Numbered from the stretch's first letter, positions 34,606 through 46,860 are shown. The stretch: DNA of 64,000 bases from Acholoe squamosa (GCA_949317995.1 OX439043.1:59599339-59663338); one strand, 5' to 3'. The notes: generated by a model not told the origin, from the sequence alone. Made by a program: numbers and translations.

Positions 34606-34954
34606 TGTGGCGGTAAGACCGAGGGAGCACGGAGCCGAGTTGGAACCATCCTAGATGGGGCCGGCGGAGCTCCGGGCGCCTGGAGTCTGAGCCAAGGGAC
34701 GGAGCGTCCGACGCTGGATATGTGATACCAGCGTCGGAAGCTGCGGCGGCTATAAAAGCGCGTGTGCATGTAGTTTCGGGGGAGACGGTTTCCCGGTAGA
34801 AAGCAAGGCGGACACACAGCAGAGAAATAACACGACAGAACCTCCGATCCGGAGTTAGATGGTGTGGCCAGGTGCCAGGGTTTAATAAACTGTTAACTTG
34901 TATGTTCCGAGTTGTGTTGTGTTTACAGGAAGGGCGAATCGGATTATCGCTACA
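34606..34954 (+). repeat. 3' LTR
   Basis: 349 bp, differing from the 5' LTR at six positions, with its TATA box at 34751-34758. It is preceded by the purine tract. Confidence 0.9.
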
Positions 34955-34959
34955 ATATG

Positions 34960-36046
34960 CTCAAGCTATATATCAACTACCCCTGAGAAGAACACACAAT
35001 ACATTTGTCATGATACTATTGTCTGAGATTTCCTTACACTTTAATATATCATATATATCTTAAGGTGGTAATCCACTTTAGACAAAAGGCAATTGAAGGT
35101 TATATATTGTAAATGTGTGAGCAATCAAACAATACCTTTTGGGAATTTACTACTGTTGTGTAAATTATTAGATCGAACTTCCTAAGATATCTACTTATTT
35201 GCTTTTTCTCATATTTGAAGGAATTGTCTAATTTATACCCAATTTCCTACTTTTGGAGTGCATGCCAAAAGTCCATCCACTTGAAATACACTGTAAAACA
35301 CATAAAGCTAGGTCCATGAGACCCCCTTTCTATGCTTGTATGAGCTGAAGATAACAGTAAATTGCCTGCAGACACCTAAATATGGTGCTATTACAGTGTG
35401 TGGAACATATTTGAACAATCGGAGTATGTCACTTTAAGTGGCTTTGCAGTTACCATTTACAGGCCGTATATTGGATAATTATAAAAATGATCTATGCACT
35501 GCTCCAACAGCCATAACTTTACATTTATCCATGTTTCATCTATCTATATATACACCAAGTGAAGGTGCTAATTCTGACTCAGCAAATAAGACCGCCTTGC
35601 TGAAGTGGCAAAGGGTCGACGTTTATAGCTTAGATCTCCCTATAAATGTGCAAGTGGTAGACCAAGTAGCACTAACTCACATCACCTCCTGACCCACTCA
35701 CCCTATACCAACCCCTCCCACCTGCACACACCTGCATCTAGACACATGATCCTACACTTACATGATAGAGACTCAGGCAAGTGCCTGAACTCCACTGGTG
35801 CGACACCAGTGGCGGGTTTAGATGGGGGCATGTGCCCCTCCTTTTTGCCTGTACTTAAGTGTATATTTGCATATTTTGTACCAAAATAATTGCTAAACTC
35901 TAGGGGCTGCGTCCCCTACTTCCTGGATCCGCCAATGAAGACTGAACCTGGTGTTCTCTGTGACAATAGAAATTCTTTGGTCTTCTTGCTGTCGTTTAGA
36001 TTTTTGTGTCAGCTTTGCATCAGTTCCTGACCAGTGTCAACCCAAA
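34960..36046. other. no gene seen
   Basis: Ordinary sequence. A stretch near 35810-35935 (gtggcgggtttagatggggg ... tggatccgccaat) resembles 20900-20985 inside the 2.1-kb element and belongs to a dispersed repeat. Confidence 0.45.
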
Positions 36047-36047
36047 T

Positions 36048-36329
36048 AAGGCCTAAAAAATTATTGTGTTTCAGGTAACGCTACCTACCCTAATTTTTTG
36101 GCCCTACCCTAACATTTTATGGGTATTTTGGGGAAACATTGGATACTTTGGCATTTATCAAGATATGAAATATTTTTTATGATCTCACATGTCAAATTCA
36201 CGTCGCGTGGGTGCGAAAATTTAAAGCCATCCACACAAAAAAAAAATCTTCGAAAAAAGAAAAAAATTCCCTACCTACCCTACTTTTTTTCGACCCCGTT
36301 ACCTGAACACAACAATTTTTTTAGGCCTA
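36048..36329. mobile_element. 280-bp MITE with AGGCCTAAAAAA ends
   Basis: The left end ggcctaaaaaattattgtgt and the inverse right end share about 28 bp, continuing with caggtaac. Related end sequences occur near 19350-19390, 38185-38215 and 53335-53390. Boundaries are within a few bases. Confidence 0.65.
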
Positions 36330-37300
36330 GAGGAAAAGCAGTGTCATAGACAAATTACAGGTGCTAGTGTTGAGCAAGTGGATTCCTGGCTTTATACTCT
36401 AGTACAGCCATGTGTATTCAGGTGTTGTGGCTGCATATAAAGGGCACACAGAGATCGTTATTTATTGAAAAAGTGCATTTTAGGCTATATTGCTGTATTA
36501 TATAAACTATAGAGGATTGTAAGCTTCCTGTTCATTTTGGTGACCGAATGTATGAGATAATATAAGTGATGGAGAAAAATAATGGGGGATAACCCTGATC
36601 CTTTCAAATGATAGAAAGACCTCTTCTGTTTTTTTTCTTGTTCCATGGGCGGCCCAGATAAATCAATGGCGTTCATATCACAAAATGTTACGTGCATGGG
36701 CGGATTATGGCAAAGGATGCCAGGTCTCTGATTATGGTCAGTAGATGGCAACACACCTGCAGTCAGGCAAAAGTCCTAGAGGTATCTATTTATTGCCTAT
36801 TCAAATACAGTTGTGTCTATTGTGATCATGGAAGGCTACAGATGATGGCAATATTCAGTGATAAGGGAGATTTATTCGAAGACAAGTAGGCTCCCTAGTC
36901 CATGCTGGCAGCAAAGCTGGATGCTATTATTCCAGATATATATCCCTGAAGTCAGGGGGTCGGGGATGCCTCCCAGGGTCATGACTTGGCCGCCCTCGGG
37001 GAGGGGGTGGGGTTATATACCTCCAGTAGGTAAATACAGGTGGGTTCCACATTGGTAACAGGTGTTCAGGGCTGTGTACAGGTAGGAAGGTATAGACATT
37101 GTATTGGTATCTATGTGCTGTAAGGCTAGCTCTATGAGCTATTGGAAAGCCACATAGGGATGGAACTAATTTCCAGTCCATGTCCAAGCTAGGCTACCAA
37201 TATCCATTTACACTCCAGGAAAGACTGTCCGCAATGATGGAACACGGAGGAGGTGATGTGGCAGATTATATATGACCCATATAAATCTCCCCAACCGAAA
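36330..37300. other. no gene seen
   Basis: Non-coding by inspection. The frame at 36485-36754 (-) and others show no supporting features. Confidence 0.4.
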
Positions 37301-37303
37301 ATA

Positions 37304-37607
37304 CACTGAAAACCTGGAAGATCCGAAACTAGTCAGCGGTGACCACTTTAGGTCCTCAAGTTGAAGATACCTAAAACTACAACTTTAGGTAGTCAAAATG
37401 ACGACTTTAGGTCATCATCCTGATGACCTAAGTCATCAGTATGACAACTCTGTTCTGTCAGTATTGTCATACTGACGACTCAGGTCATCAGGATGACGAC
37501 CTAATGTCATCATTTTGACTACCTAAAGCTGTAGTTTTAGGTATCGTCAACTAGAGGACCTAAAGTCGTCACCGCTGACTAGTTTCGGATCTTTCAGGTT
37601 TTCAGTG
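37304..37607. mobile_element. 304-bp palindromic foldback element
   Basis: The element is an almost complete palindrome, with CACTGAAAACCTG at the left and CAGGTTTTCAGTG at the right, and arms pairing all the way to the centre near 37455. TA flanks both sides (37302-37303 and 37608-37609). Within each arm, short blocks such as gacctaa, gtcatcagg and actttaggt repeat. It has no coding capacity. As RNA it would form a hairpin of about 150 bp. Confidence 0.85.
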
Positions 37608-37609
37608 TA

Positions 37610-39940
37610 ATTTGCACCCCTGTCTAATTGGATCTTAATGTATAGGTGAGGGTTGCATGGCTAACATTATCGACCATAATACAGTCGTAATGTGGCAGTA
37701 ATCATTTAACCCAATCAAACACTTAAAAACATCTATGCTGTCAATGAAATTTCTCCCATTGAAATAGGGAAATGCAGACGATATAACATGTTATTTCGGC
37801 AGCGGTGGTTTATATCCAATATTAGACTTTATGTGGGTTTCTGCATAGTATTTCCTTCTAAAGCCATTATATTCAAGCACGCACTGTGGCAGCAAGTCCT
37901 GCCTTTGATAGTCAAAATATAAAGGCTCAACAATTAAGCATTGTTGTGGCCATAGGCTGAAGTAATGATGTCACATAAAGCTCTCCTTGATGAGAGACAG
38001 GTCGACAGGCAGCGAGACAGAGGATGACAGAGACAGACAGACTTATTCGATCAGAATTATCCTCTGCTGGGTAAACAGAAAGACAGGACCTGGTCCGACC
38101 TTTATGCAGGATAAATAATAGAATTTCAACTCACCTTATCAGAGACAGATAGGCAGAGGCGTCCTGATCACTGCCTGTGACTAGGGCCTAAGAAAATGTT
38201 TGTTTCCAGTCACCTGAATTTAAGAGATTCCCCCTCCCCTCAACTTCCATCCTTTTTTCATGACTTTCCCCCTCTTTTTCATAAATATTTCCATGGGTCT
38301 CGAGGTAATAGCTTCAATAGGCATATCTTTTCCATATAATACATTTCTTACATACTTTTCGTATTTCTACCGCAAAATCAAAGAACCTGGCATATATAAA
38401 CCGTACATTAGTATACAACCTATAAAAAACAACAACAACAAAAAAAAAACACGACTTAGCGACCCTAAATGTGTGAACCATGTTACTGGAAACATAAGAT
38501 TCTTTTTTTTTTTTGCCTGACTCCTTGTGATGCAGTAGTAGCAATAGTCCACAGTATCGAAGGATGCACGTAACCAAGTACCCCAGAGAAAAGGGGAATC
38601 TGTGATTTCTCGGGGTGCCAACAAAGTCACCCTCAGCTGATAATCATTTGTAGATGAAACAAATTGCAATCAGTTGGAATGACCAGTGACAAAAGACAAA
38701 ATAATAATAAAAAAATCTGTTCTTTGTTTGTTTGCCTGTAAATATGAGGGAGGAATTTTGCAATCACACCAAGGTTCGAATTGGAAAATGAGAATTGGCG
38801 AGGAATTCATGAATTCTTAACTCAGCCTACATTATGTACTTTGTTCACAAGTGCAATTATTTGTCTGTTTTGACTTTGGCCTCATACAAATAGAAACAAC
38901 CGATAACTGAAACATCAGCATTCATACTGATGAAATGCTCTATTCGCACAAGCGGCTAAAAGTATACATATGTAGATATGTAGGTATGGCACTCAGCTAT
39001 GCCATACTGATGATAAGGCATGGTTAACACTTATCTCTGGCTGGTTGACAGTTGATTTAACTTAACATTGAACTATGTGCCTCGTAGATGGTTACCTGGG
39101 GCGGTGTAGGGGAGAGATGGGGAGTGTTTTACTACTTAAATATTGATGGAGAAAATGTGCCAATATTAACCATGTTTAAGCACTAGAAATGTATCATTTT
39201 CCCTTGCTATTAAAGGGAAACAATACCCCATTTTCATAATAGCCTATTTTGATAGCATTTATATCAAATAAAAAGATTCTGACATAGTTTGTGAAATACT
39301 TATCATCATAGATCAAAGAAACAGGCTTATCTGAAGGATCTGATGACGTCACCATTAGGCAAAATGCATCCCAGTATAGTGCTTACACAGCACTGATAGG
39401 ATGCATTAAGATGCATTTTATCTGGCAGGATTTACCCATTTCTTTGACACCATCACTAGATAACCCTGCACAGGTTCCTTATATAATACCATGACATTGG
39501 GCAGCTCAGTATCATAATCAAAACACAATTCATAAAACCCTCTATGCATAAACAACTCTGCATCTGATGCATTTGACCAACCGTGACATCCAACATATAA
39601 ACCTGCTGCTCTCCTCTAGGCATAATATAGTGATAAATATTTCAATAGAATTATTCTATGTCAGAATCTTCTTATTTGATATAAAGGCTATCATGGAAAT
39701 AGGGCAGTGTTTCCCAGTAGCAGCTGACAATCTGGTTAGTGTGTTCCAACTGGGACCAACACCATTTTGCTTGGACAGGCTGATTGAGAGGCAGGATTCC
39801 AGTACATGCAGCTGATTTAATTAAGACGGGAGGGGGTAGGGTTACTCAAGCAGCAATCGATCAAAAAGGATATCCATAATGATGCCTACTTCACACTCAT
39901 CACCATTGTCTTTTGTTAGCCCCTTTTCCGAATCTCTCTG
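37610..39940. other. no gene seen
   Basis: Includes A-rich and T-rich runs near 38435 and 38500. Frames at 38260-38577 on both strands are low complexity. I see nothing coding. Confidence 0.4.
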
Positions 39941-40347
39941 GTGGGACACGATTTTAAGAGTATATGGTACAGTTCCGGGGAATAGCAGAGAACTTAGCGA
40001 CCTTCTCTAGCAAAACAGCTCCCTGGGCAGGTAGGGAGGGGGGAGAGTTAGCAGCGCTCCTGGAGGACTGACTTGCACTCCTGCAGTGGAGCACCTGTTG
40101 GTGCCTGCCTCGCTGCCCTTTGACCTTTACCCACCCGGAGATAACACACCCGCGGTCAGATTCACATATCATCGCCCACCCTCCAAGCAACCTGGTATTA
40201 TCGCCCACCTGTCGATCCAGCCTCGTTTGGAAGCCACCGCTGGGCCCCCACGTGTCCCTGAGGAGACACCACTGGGTGAACTGAGGCGTTCCCAATGTGC
40301 ACCGAGAGCATAGAAAGCCTACCTTAAGTCAAGTGCAACAATCCAAG

Positions 40348-40383
40348 ATGGCCGACGGTTTGGAGGATCCTGCTGGGAACGAG
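40348..40383 (+). CDS. candidate first coding exon MADGLEDPAGNE (phase 0)
   Basis: The ATG lies in CAAGATGGCC, a YY1-like start context with A at -3 and G at +4. The frame runs twelve acidic codons to the donor GAG|gtaaac. The preceding 300 bp are GC-richer than the surroundings. The protein is not recognised. It could be an alternative first exon of the same plus-strand gene as the other candidates. Confidence 0.4.
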
Positions 40384-40669
40384 GTAAACGGGTAGGAGCC
40401 CTCTGGGTTTGTGGTGATTTATGGAGGCTTCCGGGTACTGGCAAATTGTAAATGTGCCTCCATGGTGGGGTAAATGTTCAGGGCAGCTGATGGGTCTTCC
40501 TCCAGGGGGTAAGGTCGGTACAGACTGGGTAAGTGGAGGGGGGCAATGACCCTATAAGTTCCATTCAATCCTGTGTGATATTATACACATTCCATTTTAT
40601 CATAAATCATCATCTCTGCAATAATTTGTATATAATTATATACAGCCACGTGCCTACACACTAAAGTCC

Positions 40670-40731
40670 ACTGGAAATGCTAGACAACAGTTCTAGCATG
40701 CATGCTACAACTGTTGTCTAGCATTTTCAGT
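40670..40731. repeat. 62-bp near-perfect hairpin
   Basis: The left arm actggaaatgctagacaaca pairs with the right arm tgttgtctagcattttcagt. The arms are about 25 bp with one or two mismatches, and the loop contains gcatgcatgc. Outer ctaaagt/actttag extends the fold. It has the dimensions of a microRNA precursor, but could equally be a small foldback element. Confidence 0.6.
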
Positions 40732-40749
40732 ATTTGCATGTATACTTTA

Positions 40750-43100
40750 GCGGCTCGTACTCCTCCTGGGCTTGCCTACTGGTATATAAGTTTCTGTAAA
40801 TCAAGTCTCGAGCTTTCTTCAGATTAAGTCTTGTGCTTTCTTCAAAATAAATTAATAGCTTCATTTCTGTCTTTGCGGGACTTATGTCTATTAACTGTAG
40901 TTTTCTCTCCATGAAAAAGACATTGGCTGAGGGAATGGTGTTCAACAATCTCTCCCTATTCGACAAAGTTGATCATCATTTCACGTAACGGACCAACAGT
41001 GCTCATCACACTTGGCCTACTCCCTGGCCTATATATACTGTCTGGAGGGTATGAATCAAGAGGGCCCACCTACTAACTATAGATCTATAAACAGAATATC
41101 AATGCTCCGCATTAACACATATTTTTACCCCCGGTAGATGGAAATGAATAAAATGTATCCTAGCAAAATATCTCCAATGGCAACCTTGGGCTAAAGGGGG
41201 GCTAGCACGGCTAAGACGTACCCGCCTTAGGAAGTCACGAGACCACCCCTTGACCAATCAAGGCAGCGCAAATTTCCCGCTGGTTCCCGCAGATTTATGA
41301 GCACTCTTTGAACAGGTACCCATAATGATAATTTCCATGCTAGCCCTCCTTTAGAGTAGTTTTGGAGTTTATTGAATTAATTTTTTTTTAAATGCTAAAT
41401 TGCATCATATACATCGTTAGGTGATGGGACATTTTCTTTCATCTATCAGACAGCTGTGTGTGCGTGGGACTGGGAAATGGGTAGGGGGCCAACCGTGTCT
41501 GGCAGTCCTCCAGAGTTTTTTACCATTTGATATGTGCAATATGTTCTGAGATATGCGGGACTCAATTGCACTGGATTGTACAGGAAAATATCATGCTTGC
41601 CAGAGCTCTGGTAATGTGTTGACATAAAGGAATTTTTCATTCAATGCACAGTTATCCAGGAAATAATAGGCCCGTCGCATATTATTATTTGTAGACTCTT
41701 ATTGAAAAGATTGAATTAAAAAAATTTCAAAATTTTGAACTCGACATCTGTAATTTGGAGCCTTTACATCAGCGACTTTACCAAAAAGAAAAATAGCAAT
41801 GATTAATGTTACCCTATTCTTCTACCAATTTTGGTTTTAGATATTGAAGGGCTAACTATGCACCTTGCTATATTGCTACAGCATAGCATGACATCTTAAC
41901 ATATATAGTTTAAAGTGGCGTTGAAGCCACTTCTGAAGCCAAGAGCACCTACTGTTTAGGTCACATTATGAAGACATATCGAAGCCATGGTAATATTAAA
42001 GGCAACACATTACATATTACATGATGTCCTGCAGCAGACTCAGCTGTTGAAGGTAATATCTTGAGAAGCCACGACAAGAAATAAAAGATGAAAAGAAACA
42101 CAGATGACTCAGGTGGCTGCATTTGTTCAGAAGCCACTTTTGAAGCCACAAGTGATTCAGAACAGTCATTAATCAGCTGCTAATGATATGATATGGTCTA
42201 GGATCCCGACTGAGTGCCTTATTTTCACAAATCAGATCTGTCTTTCTCATTATCTCAACTCACAAATATCGGTATCTATATGACTATGCCCCGTGACCTT
42301 CCATTTTTTTCTCTAGAGAGACTAGCATAGACCTATCTTCCACATACTGACGTCGGTACAATGATTGTGAAATATAATTTGCAATTTCCAGTTATACACA
42401 AATTCTTACTCTATGCAATGTACATCCTAGTGATGGTATAGAATAACCTACTGGAAAAGTGGCCTTATTCCCCCTGTAATAAGATCCCTTTTTAGCTGAT
42501 CGTGTCACAGAAAGGCACAGATGTGTCCACATAAAAACTGGAGTTTTCTTCATTAGTTGATAATTGGATAACTTCTACATGTCAGGATAGTATGTATTTC
42601 CGTTATGATAACAATTTGCCCCCTCATAAGTCAATGAGTGTGGCGCCTGCCAAAGGTCCTAAATCACTTCGTATGTGAGGTGCGGGGCTAGGTGGCTTCA
42701 CGCCTTGGCTTCACTGCAGACACACTCAATTCCTGTAGGTAGTGTTCTGTGCCTTCCGTCGCTCCGGAGATGGAGAGTTGAAGAGCCCAATTGCATGAAC
42801 GCCATTACATGATAGGGGCCCACTGTGGGTATTGGAGAAGAGGAAGAACGAGAGAGGGAGAGAGACAGAGACAGAGAAATATAGGGACAGACAGACAGGT
42901 GTAGGTTGAGATACAGACAGAGATTCAAACTTAGACAGGAGAAAAGGAGCCCGGGACTTGGAATCGAGGTCCTTGCAAGGGTTGCAAAGGGGGCAAATCC
43001 CAAAGATATCAAACCATAACCTCCATCTCAATATGGTTGCAATGCCTCTGGGGATAGATAGGGGTGCATTAAGTGGGGTGTTGACCCCGGGGGTGTTGAC
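40750..43100. other. no gene seen
   Basis: Around 41917-42160 the string gaagccac recurs about six times at irregular spacing, and GA-rich imperfect repeats lie near 42840-42930. There are no supported coding regions. Confidence 0.4.
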
Positions 43101-43419
43101 TGTTGGAGAATGTAAAGATGTTATTTAGGGGTGTAGTGTACATGTAATAGGGGGCGGGAACTAAGTACCTAGAGGCATGGAAGGCGGGCACTGTTCACAC
43201 GCCCTGAATCAGGCGGCAAGTCGGTCTAAAAGTCGGCTGCTGAACCAGGGCAGGCTCGCCGCGGTTATTACCAACATCTTATCTCCCCTCCCAGGAAACC
43301 GAGTCCGGCAAAAATCACATACTGCACAGCTTCTAGCGCAGGGAGAGGTAGGGGTAGGGATCCCGGTAGATATCAGCGAAAGAACCAACACCTCGCCGTT
43401 ACAAGCAGCAGACACCGAC

Positions 43420-43500
43420 GGCGCAGGCGCAGAAGCTGCCAACCCACCGCAGTGCGCATGTGTCATTAGTCATGTTCTCGCGGTAGGGGCGTGGCTATAC
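43420..43500 (+). promoter_or_regulatory. CpG-rich promoter-like region
   Basis: It contains ggcgcaggcgcag (NRF1-like half-sites), gtgcgcatgtg and a GC-box-like ggggcgtggc. It lies about 220-300 bp upstream of the ATG at 43716, within the CpG-rich island 43150-43880. The longer frame through it (43177-43683) is better explained as 5' leader sequence. Confidence 0.45.
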
Positions 43501-43715
43501 GAGAATCAGCGAGATCGTGGTGAGATATTCCCCGCCACTAGGGTAGAGAGGCACGGAGGGAGGGTGCTGGCCACAGACACGAGTAGAGAGACCTTTAGCC
43601 AGGAGGCACCTGTCGTTATCATTGTGTTCCGCGGCCCTGTAGCTGACCCCACACGGAGAGAGCGAATTTGCATTGCCCTGTGAGAGTTAACCAACTAAAG
43701 GTGGCGGTTGTAAAG

Positions 43716-43863
43716 ATGGAGAAGCGGCAGGAAGGGGATAGCAGCAGTGCAGCAGACGACAGCAGCACCACTGAAGAGGAAGGCACGTCTGGTGATGAGA
43801 CAGACGACGAAGATGACGGATCCACGACGTACTATTCCACGGGGTCCACGCTGGACGTGCCCG
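43716..43863 (+). CDS. candidate first coding exon, acidic Ser/Thr-rich (phase 1)
   Basis: The ATG has A at -3 and G at +4 (aaagATGgag). Forty-nine codons read MEKRQEGDSSSAADD, then continue with Glu/Asp/Ser/Thr-rich sequence to ...TLDVP and a split codon at donor cccg|gtacgc. A second donor at ccactg|gtatct (43878) keeps the same phase. The composition is that of a disordered acidic N-terminus with likely casein-kinase-2 sites. The CpG island upstream supports a promoter. The protein is not recognised. Confidence 0.5.
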
Positions 43864-44783
43864 GTACGCCCGCCACTGGTATCTATACACTTTCCATGTC
43901 ATTATCAAATCCTCCTGTACCATATAGCACCAATATGTAGCCTATTGCCTCAGCCTGGGGTGAGGTGGTGTGTGTGCTTAGATAAGGTGACCCAGGGTCT
44001 ATGGGCCCTGCTTCATTCTATCACTGGCTTCTCCTTTATTGAATCTGCATGTGTTGGTCTCCTGTGCTCAATAATGTGAAATGCTATATACATTGAGGAG
44101 CAGGTGTACACCCAGCATCTCAGATAGGCGGAAGTGATAAGATGGGTATTCTAGATGATGGGGTCTATAGATAGCATTGCAGGTGATACAGTCCCCAAGG
44201 TCTGGGGACTGTCAAAAAGCAGTTCAAAATACGACGATGTAGTCTAGATGGAAGAGATAAGGTGGGGGTAAAAAAGAACAAGGTACTGAATAATGGCAGG
44301 TGAAGGACCCAGGAGCAGGGGAACCTAGATCTGCTTTGTACAGGATTTCCTCCAGCCCCTACCCCAACCCCTCCTGCCGGCTTATATTAAACACCCCTGG
44401 TACCTGAGGAACCCACTGAGTGAGAGGCCTGAAAGTAAATACAAGCGACACCGTCAGCAGTGCTGGCTTCTTCTTTTCCCATCTCTCTTATCTAGGTCTA
44501 TTCAGTGAGCAACTCGTCGATTGAAGAAAAAAGGAGCAGGTCTTGGCGTATAGATCCCCATGAGGAGCTCCTCATGTTATCTGCAGGGGATCTTGTTTTT
44601 CCAGCCCTACTCACCTGTCTATGTCACCTGTTGGTCCGGTCTGATCACTTCCAGTTTTACTGGGGAGAGGGAGGGAGGGAGGGGATGAGAGACAAGAGGC
44701 AATGAGAAGGAATCCAGGCAGAGAGACAGAAAGAGGAAGAAAGGGAGCAGAGGTACAGAGAGACAAGAGAGAGAGACGGATGG

Positions 44784-44811
<28 letters not shown>
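44784..44811. repeat. (GA)n microsatellite in a purine-rich tract
   Basis: A pure GA run inside a wider AG-rich region (about 44665-44885). The long Arg/Glu and Ser/Leu frames here are artefacts. Confidence 0.9.
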
Positions 44812-44815
<4 letters not shown>

Positions 44816-45716
44816 GGACAAAGGGAAGGACACAGAGAGTTAAGAGAGAGAGACAGACAGAGAAACAGACAGAGAAAAGCATAGAATAAGAGTCATGCAT
44901 CTAGGGCATGTCTATCGAAAAGGACAGAAAGCAAGTGGAACTACAGTGATGTAGCAATGATAGATCTAAGGTGTTTCTACAGCTATAGGGGCAGAGGTAA
45001 TGCATACAGCTTGTTTCAGGGTACCTATGTAAATGGAATCGCTGCTAAATGGCGTGGTATCTAGACAAGGGAGTCTTATATCAGGAACAAGGGGTGTTTG
45101 GTGTCTCCCTCCAGGAGGTTCCACCCGCTGGGTGTGCCACCTGGAGGAGAGCAGGATACCTGTGGATGAGAGTGTGTGTGAGTGGGGGGGCAGGTCAAAC
45201 TACCCCCATCAATCCAGCAGGCAATCTCAGTCAAAGCAGCAGAACCGACAGCATCCATAACACTCTCCTACTACTTCTGATTAACATCTAGGGGTGGCGA
45301 TAGGAGTAGACTGATAGGAGATGGGTAAGAAAATATGAAAGAGAGAAAAGTGAGATAAAGAGGGGGAGCGTAGGAGATGGGGAGCGATAAATAATAAGAT
45401 TATGAAAAGAACATAGAAAGATTAGGATGATATAGATGCAGTCAAGAAAGTGTTTTTATTGTATATAGGTGGATTTGTATATATATGCTCTACATGAATA
45501 GTTTAAATAAATGAAGTGCAACTGATATGCATGAGATTAAATGAAGATTAAGCATGATGAGAGTACTCTTTGGAAAATGTAAGGAGAGGGGTAGAGTGTG
45601 AAGGCTTCAGAGAAATGAAAATTATGCCAAACGTTTAGCCACTTAGCATGAGGTGTGCCTCCTCCATTTATTCTTCCTAAAGGAGGAACATCGTTCCGTC
45701 CTTTTCCGAAATCATC

Positions 45717-45830
45717 CCAGGTAGCAAGGATACATTGGGCCAATGTCGTCTATATTGGGCCAATGTCGGTGTCGGCCAAGCATGGACAAGCAACGCCCAA
45801 TGCTCCATTGCTGATTGGGATGGATCCCTA
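45717..45830. repeat. second copy of the 2494-2625 dispersed repeat
   Basis: Shares ggtagcaaggatacattggg, gggccaatgtcg and atgctccattgctgattggg with the first copy, but has fewer internal units. Confidence 0.65.
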
Positions 45831-45956
45831 ACTGCAAATTCTTTTTTTGATTTTGAAGAATTTTGTCTCATTTTTTCATATTTTAAAGAAATTTTTTCAT
45901 TACTTTTTGATGATTTTTCCTGTATCCTTTTCGTGTTCTTTCCCTCTCTAACAGCT

Positions 45957-46010
45957 GTCAGCCTTGGGTCTAAGATAAAGCCAGAGGACGACTTTGAATC
46001 GTCACTTTGA
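45957..46010 (+). CDS. possible terminal exon ...VSLGSKIKPEDDFESSL
   Basis: A pyrimidine-rich acceptor (ctctctaacag) ends at about 45956. Joined in phase 1 to the candidate exon ending at 43863, it reads on as VSLGSKIKPEDDFESSL and then a stop. The phase fit and non-repetitive acidic sequence are the only support. The joined product would be only 67 residues. It could be chance. Confidence 0.25.
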   Translation, partial: VSLGSKIKPEDDFESSL

Positions 46011-46669
46011 CGACCCTTTTGGAGTGTTAGGGCTTACATCCAGTGCAATCAGTGTGAAGGATGCATGAGTATTGTCAATATACTGACATTGGGACTGTAT
46101 GATTCCGCTTAGGTTTCCTTGAGTTCCTATGTTTTACAGTTCCTCCCCGCCAATCTCACCCCTACCCACACCCATTACAACCTCCCTCCCCACTTCCCTG
46201 TGTCTGAAATCGTCTCAAAACTGTGGAGGTTTTGTGATATGTGAGTCCTGCCAGACATGGTTAGTGGAATAGTGACACAGTAGGCGGGAATGCCTTATGT
46301 CAGTGTTGTTTGGCACCTGCAATCAACACACATGTTGGCACTGTTTTATAATTGTACAGAGTTTCCCAGCAGGAACCCATGGATAGGCATTCATGATACA
46401 GGCATTCATGGTATCGGGCTTTTTGGGTGGGTTACTTACTACATGTTGTTTTGACAAGTCAATCCTGATACTTCCAAATGTAGTATCATACGCAAATGAG
46501 GTATGGTCAGTTCCTTTTTGGGAATATAGTGAATTCATGTCCTCTTTCAGCCATGACGACCCCAAACCTGTTAGCTATGATGACCTTCCCATAGCTCAAA
46601 TGTATTCAGTGTGCAATCGTCTACAGGGACCTGTTACTGAAACCCTCATCATGCACGCATGAATTTACC

Positions 46670-46860
46670 GTATTGGGTTGTATAAGCGCCCGGGTGCTCA
46701 TGAATTTCAAGTAGGCTCTACCCCCGGTGCTCATTCAAGACTGGCGCTTATTCAAGACTTAGATTACAGTGTATTTTGAAAATTTCAAAACCCCTGTACA
46801 CCCGACGCTTATTCAAGACTGGCGCTCATTCAAGACCTGGCGCTTATACAGGCCAATCAG
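46670..46860. repeat. degenerate internal repeat (cgcttattcaagact units)
   Basis: gcgcttattcaagact-type strings occur four or five times, and ccgtattgggttgtataagc opens the stretch. It looks like a dispersed element of the same general style as the CCGTAATC family, but the ends are not resolved. Confidence 0.4.

Larger units (their letters stand above)
31990..34954 (+). mobile_element. non-autonomous LTR retrotransposon, complete
   Basis: Two 349-bp LTRs starting TGTGGCGG and ending CGCTACA enclose 2.27 kb. ATAT flanks both sides (31986-31989 and 34955-34958), a 4-bp target duplication. A TTGGTGACAG-type primer-binding region follows the 5' LTR and a purine tract (aggggagag, 34597-34605) precedes the 3' LTR. 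The LTRs differ at six positions by my reading, so the insertion is recent. The interior is GC-rich, unlike the host sequence. It has one gag-position frame and no protease, reverse transcriptase or integrase, so it must depend on an autonomous relative. Confidence 0.9.

Noticed and set aside
43177-43683. 168-codon frame at 43177-43683 as a protein gene
   Set aside because: It lies in a CpG-rich island with promoter-like motifs, has no recognisable domain, and is more likely promoter and 5' leader of the exon at 43716.
44505-44705. Frame beginning MSNSSIEEKRSRSWR as an exon
   Set aside because: A fair acceptor precedes it, but no proper donor follows and its phase does not match the nearest upstream candidate exon. 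It ends in the GA-rich tract.
44619-44900. Ser/Leu- and Arg/Glu-rich frames around 44.6-44.9 kb
   Set aside because: Artefacts of the (GA)n purine-rich tract.
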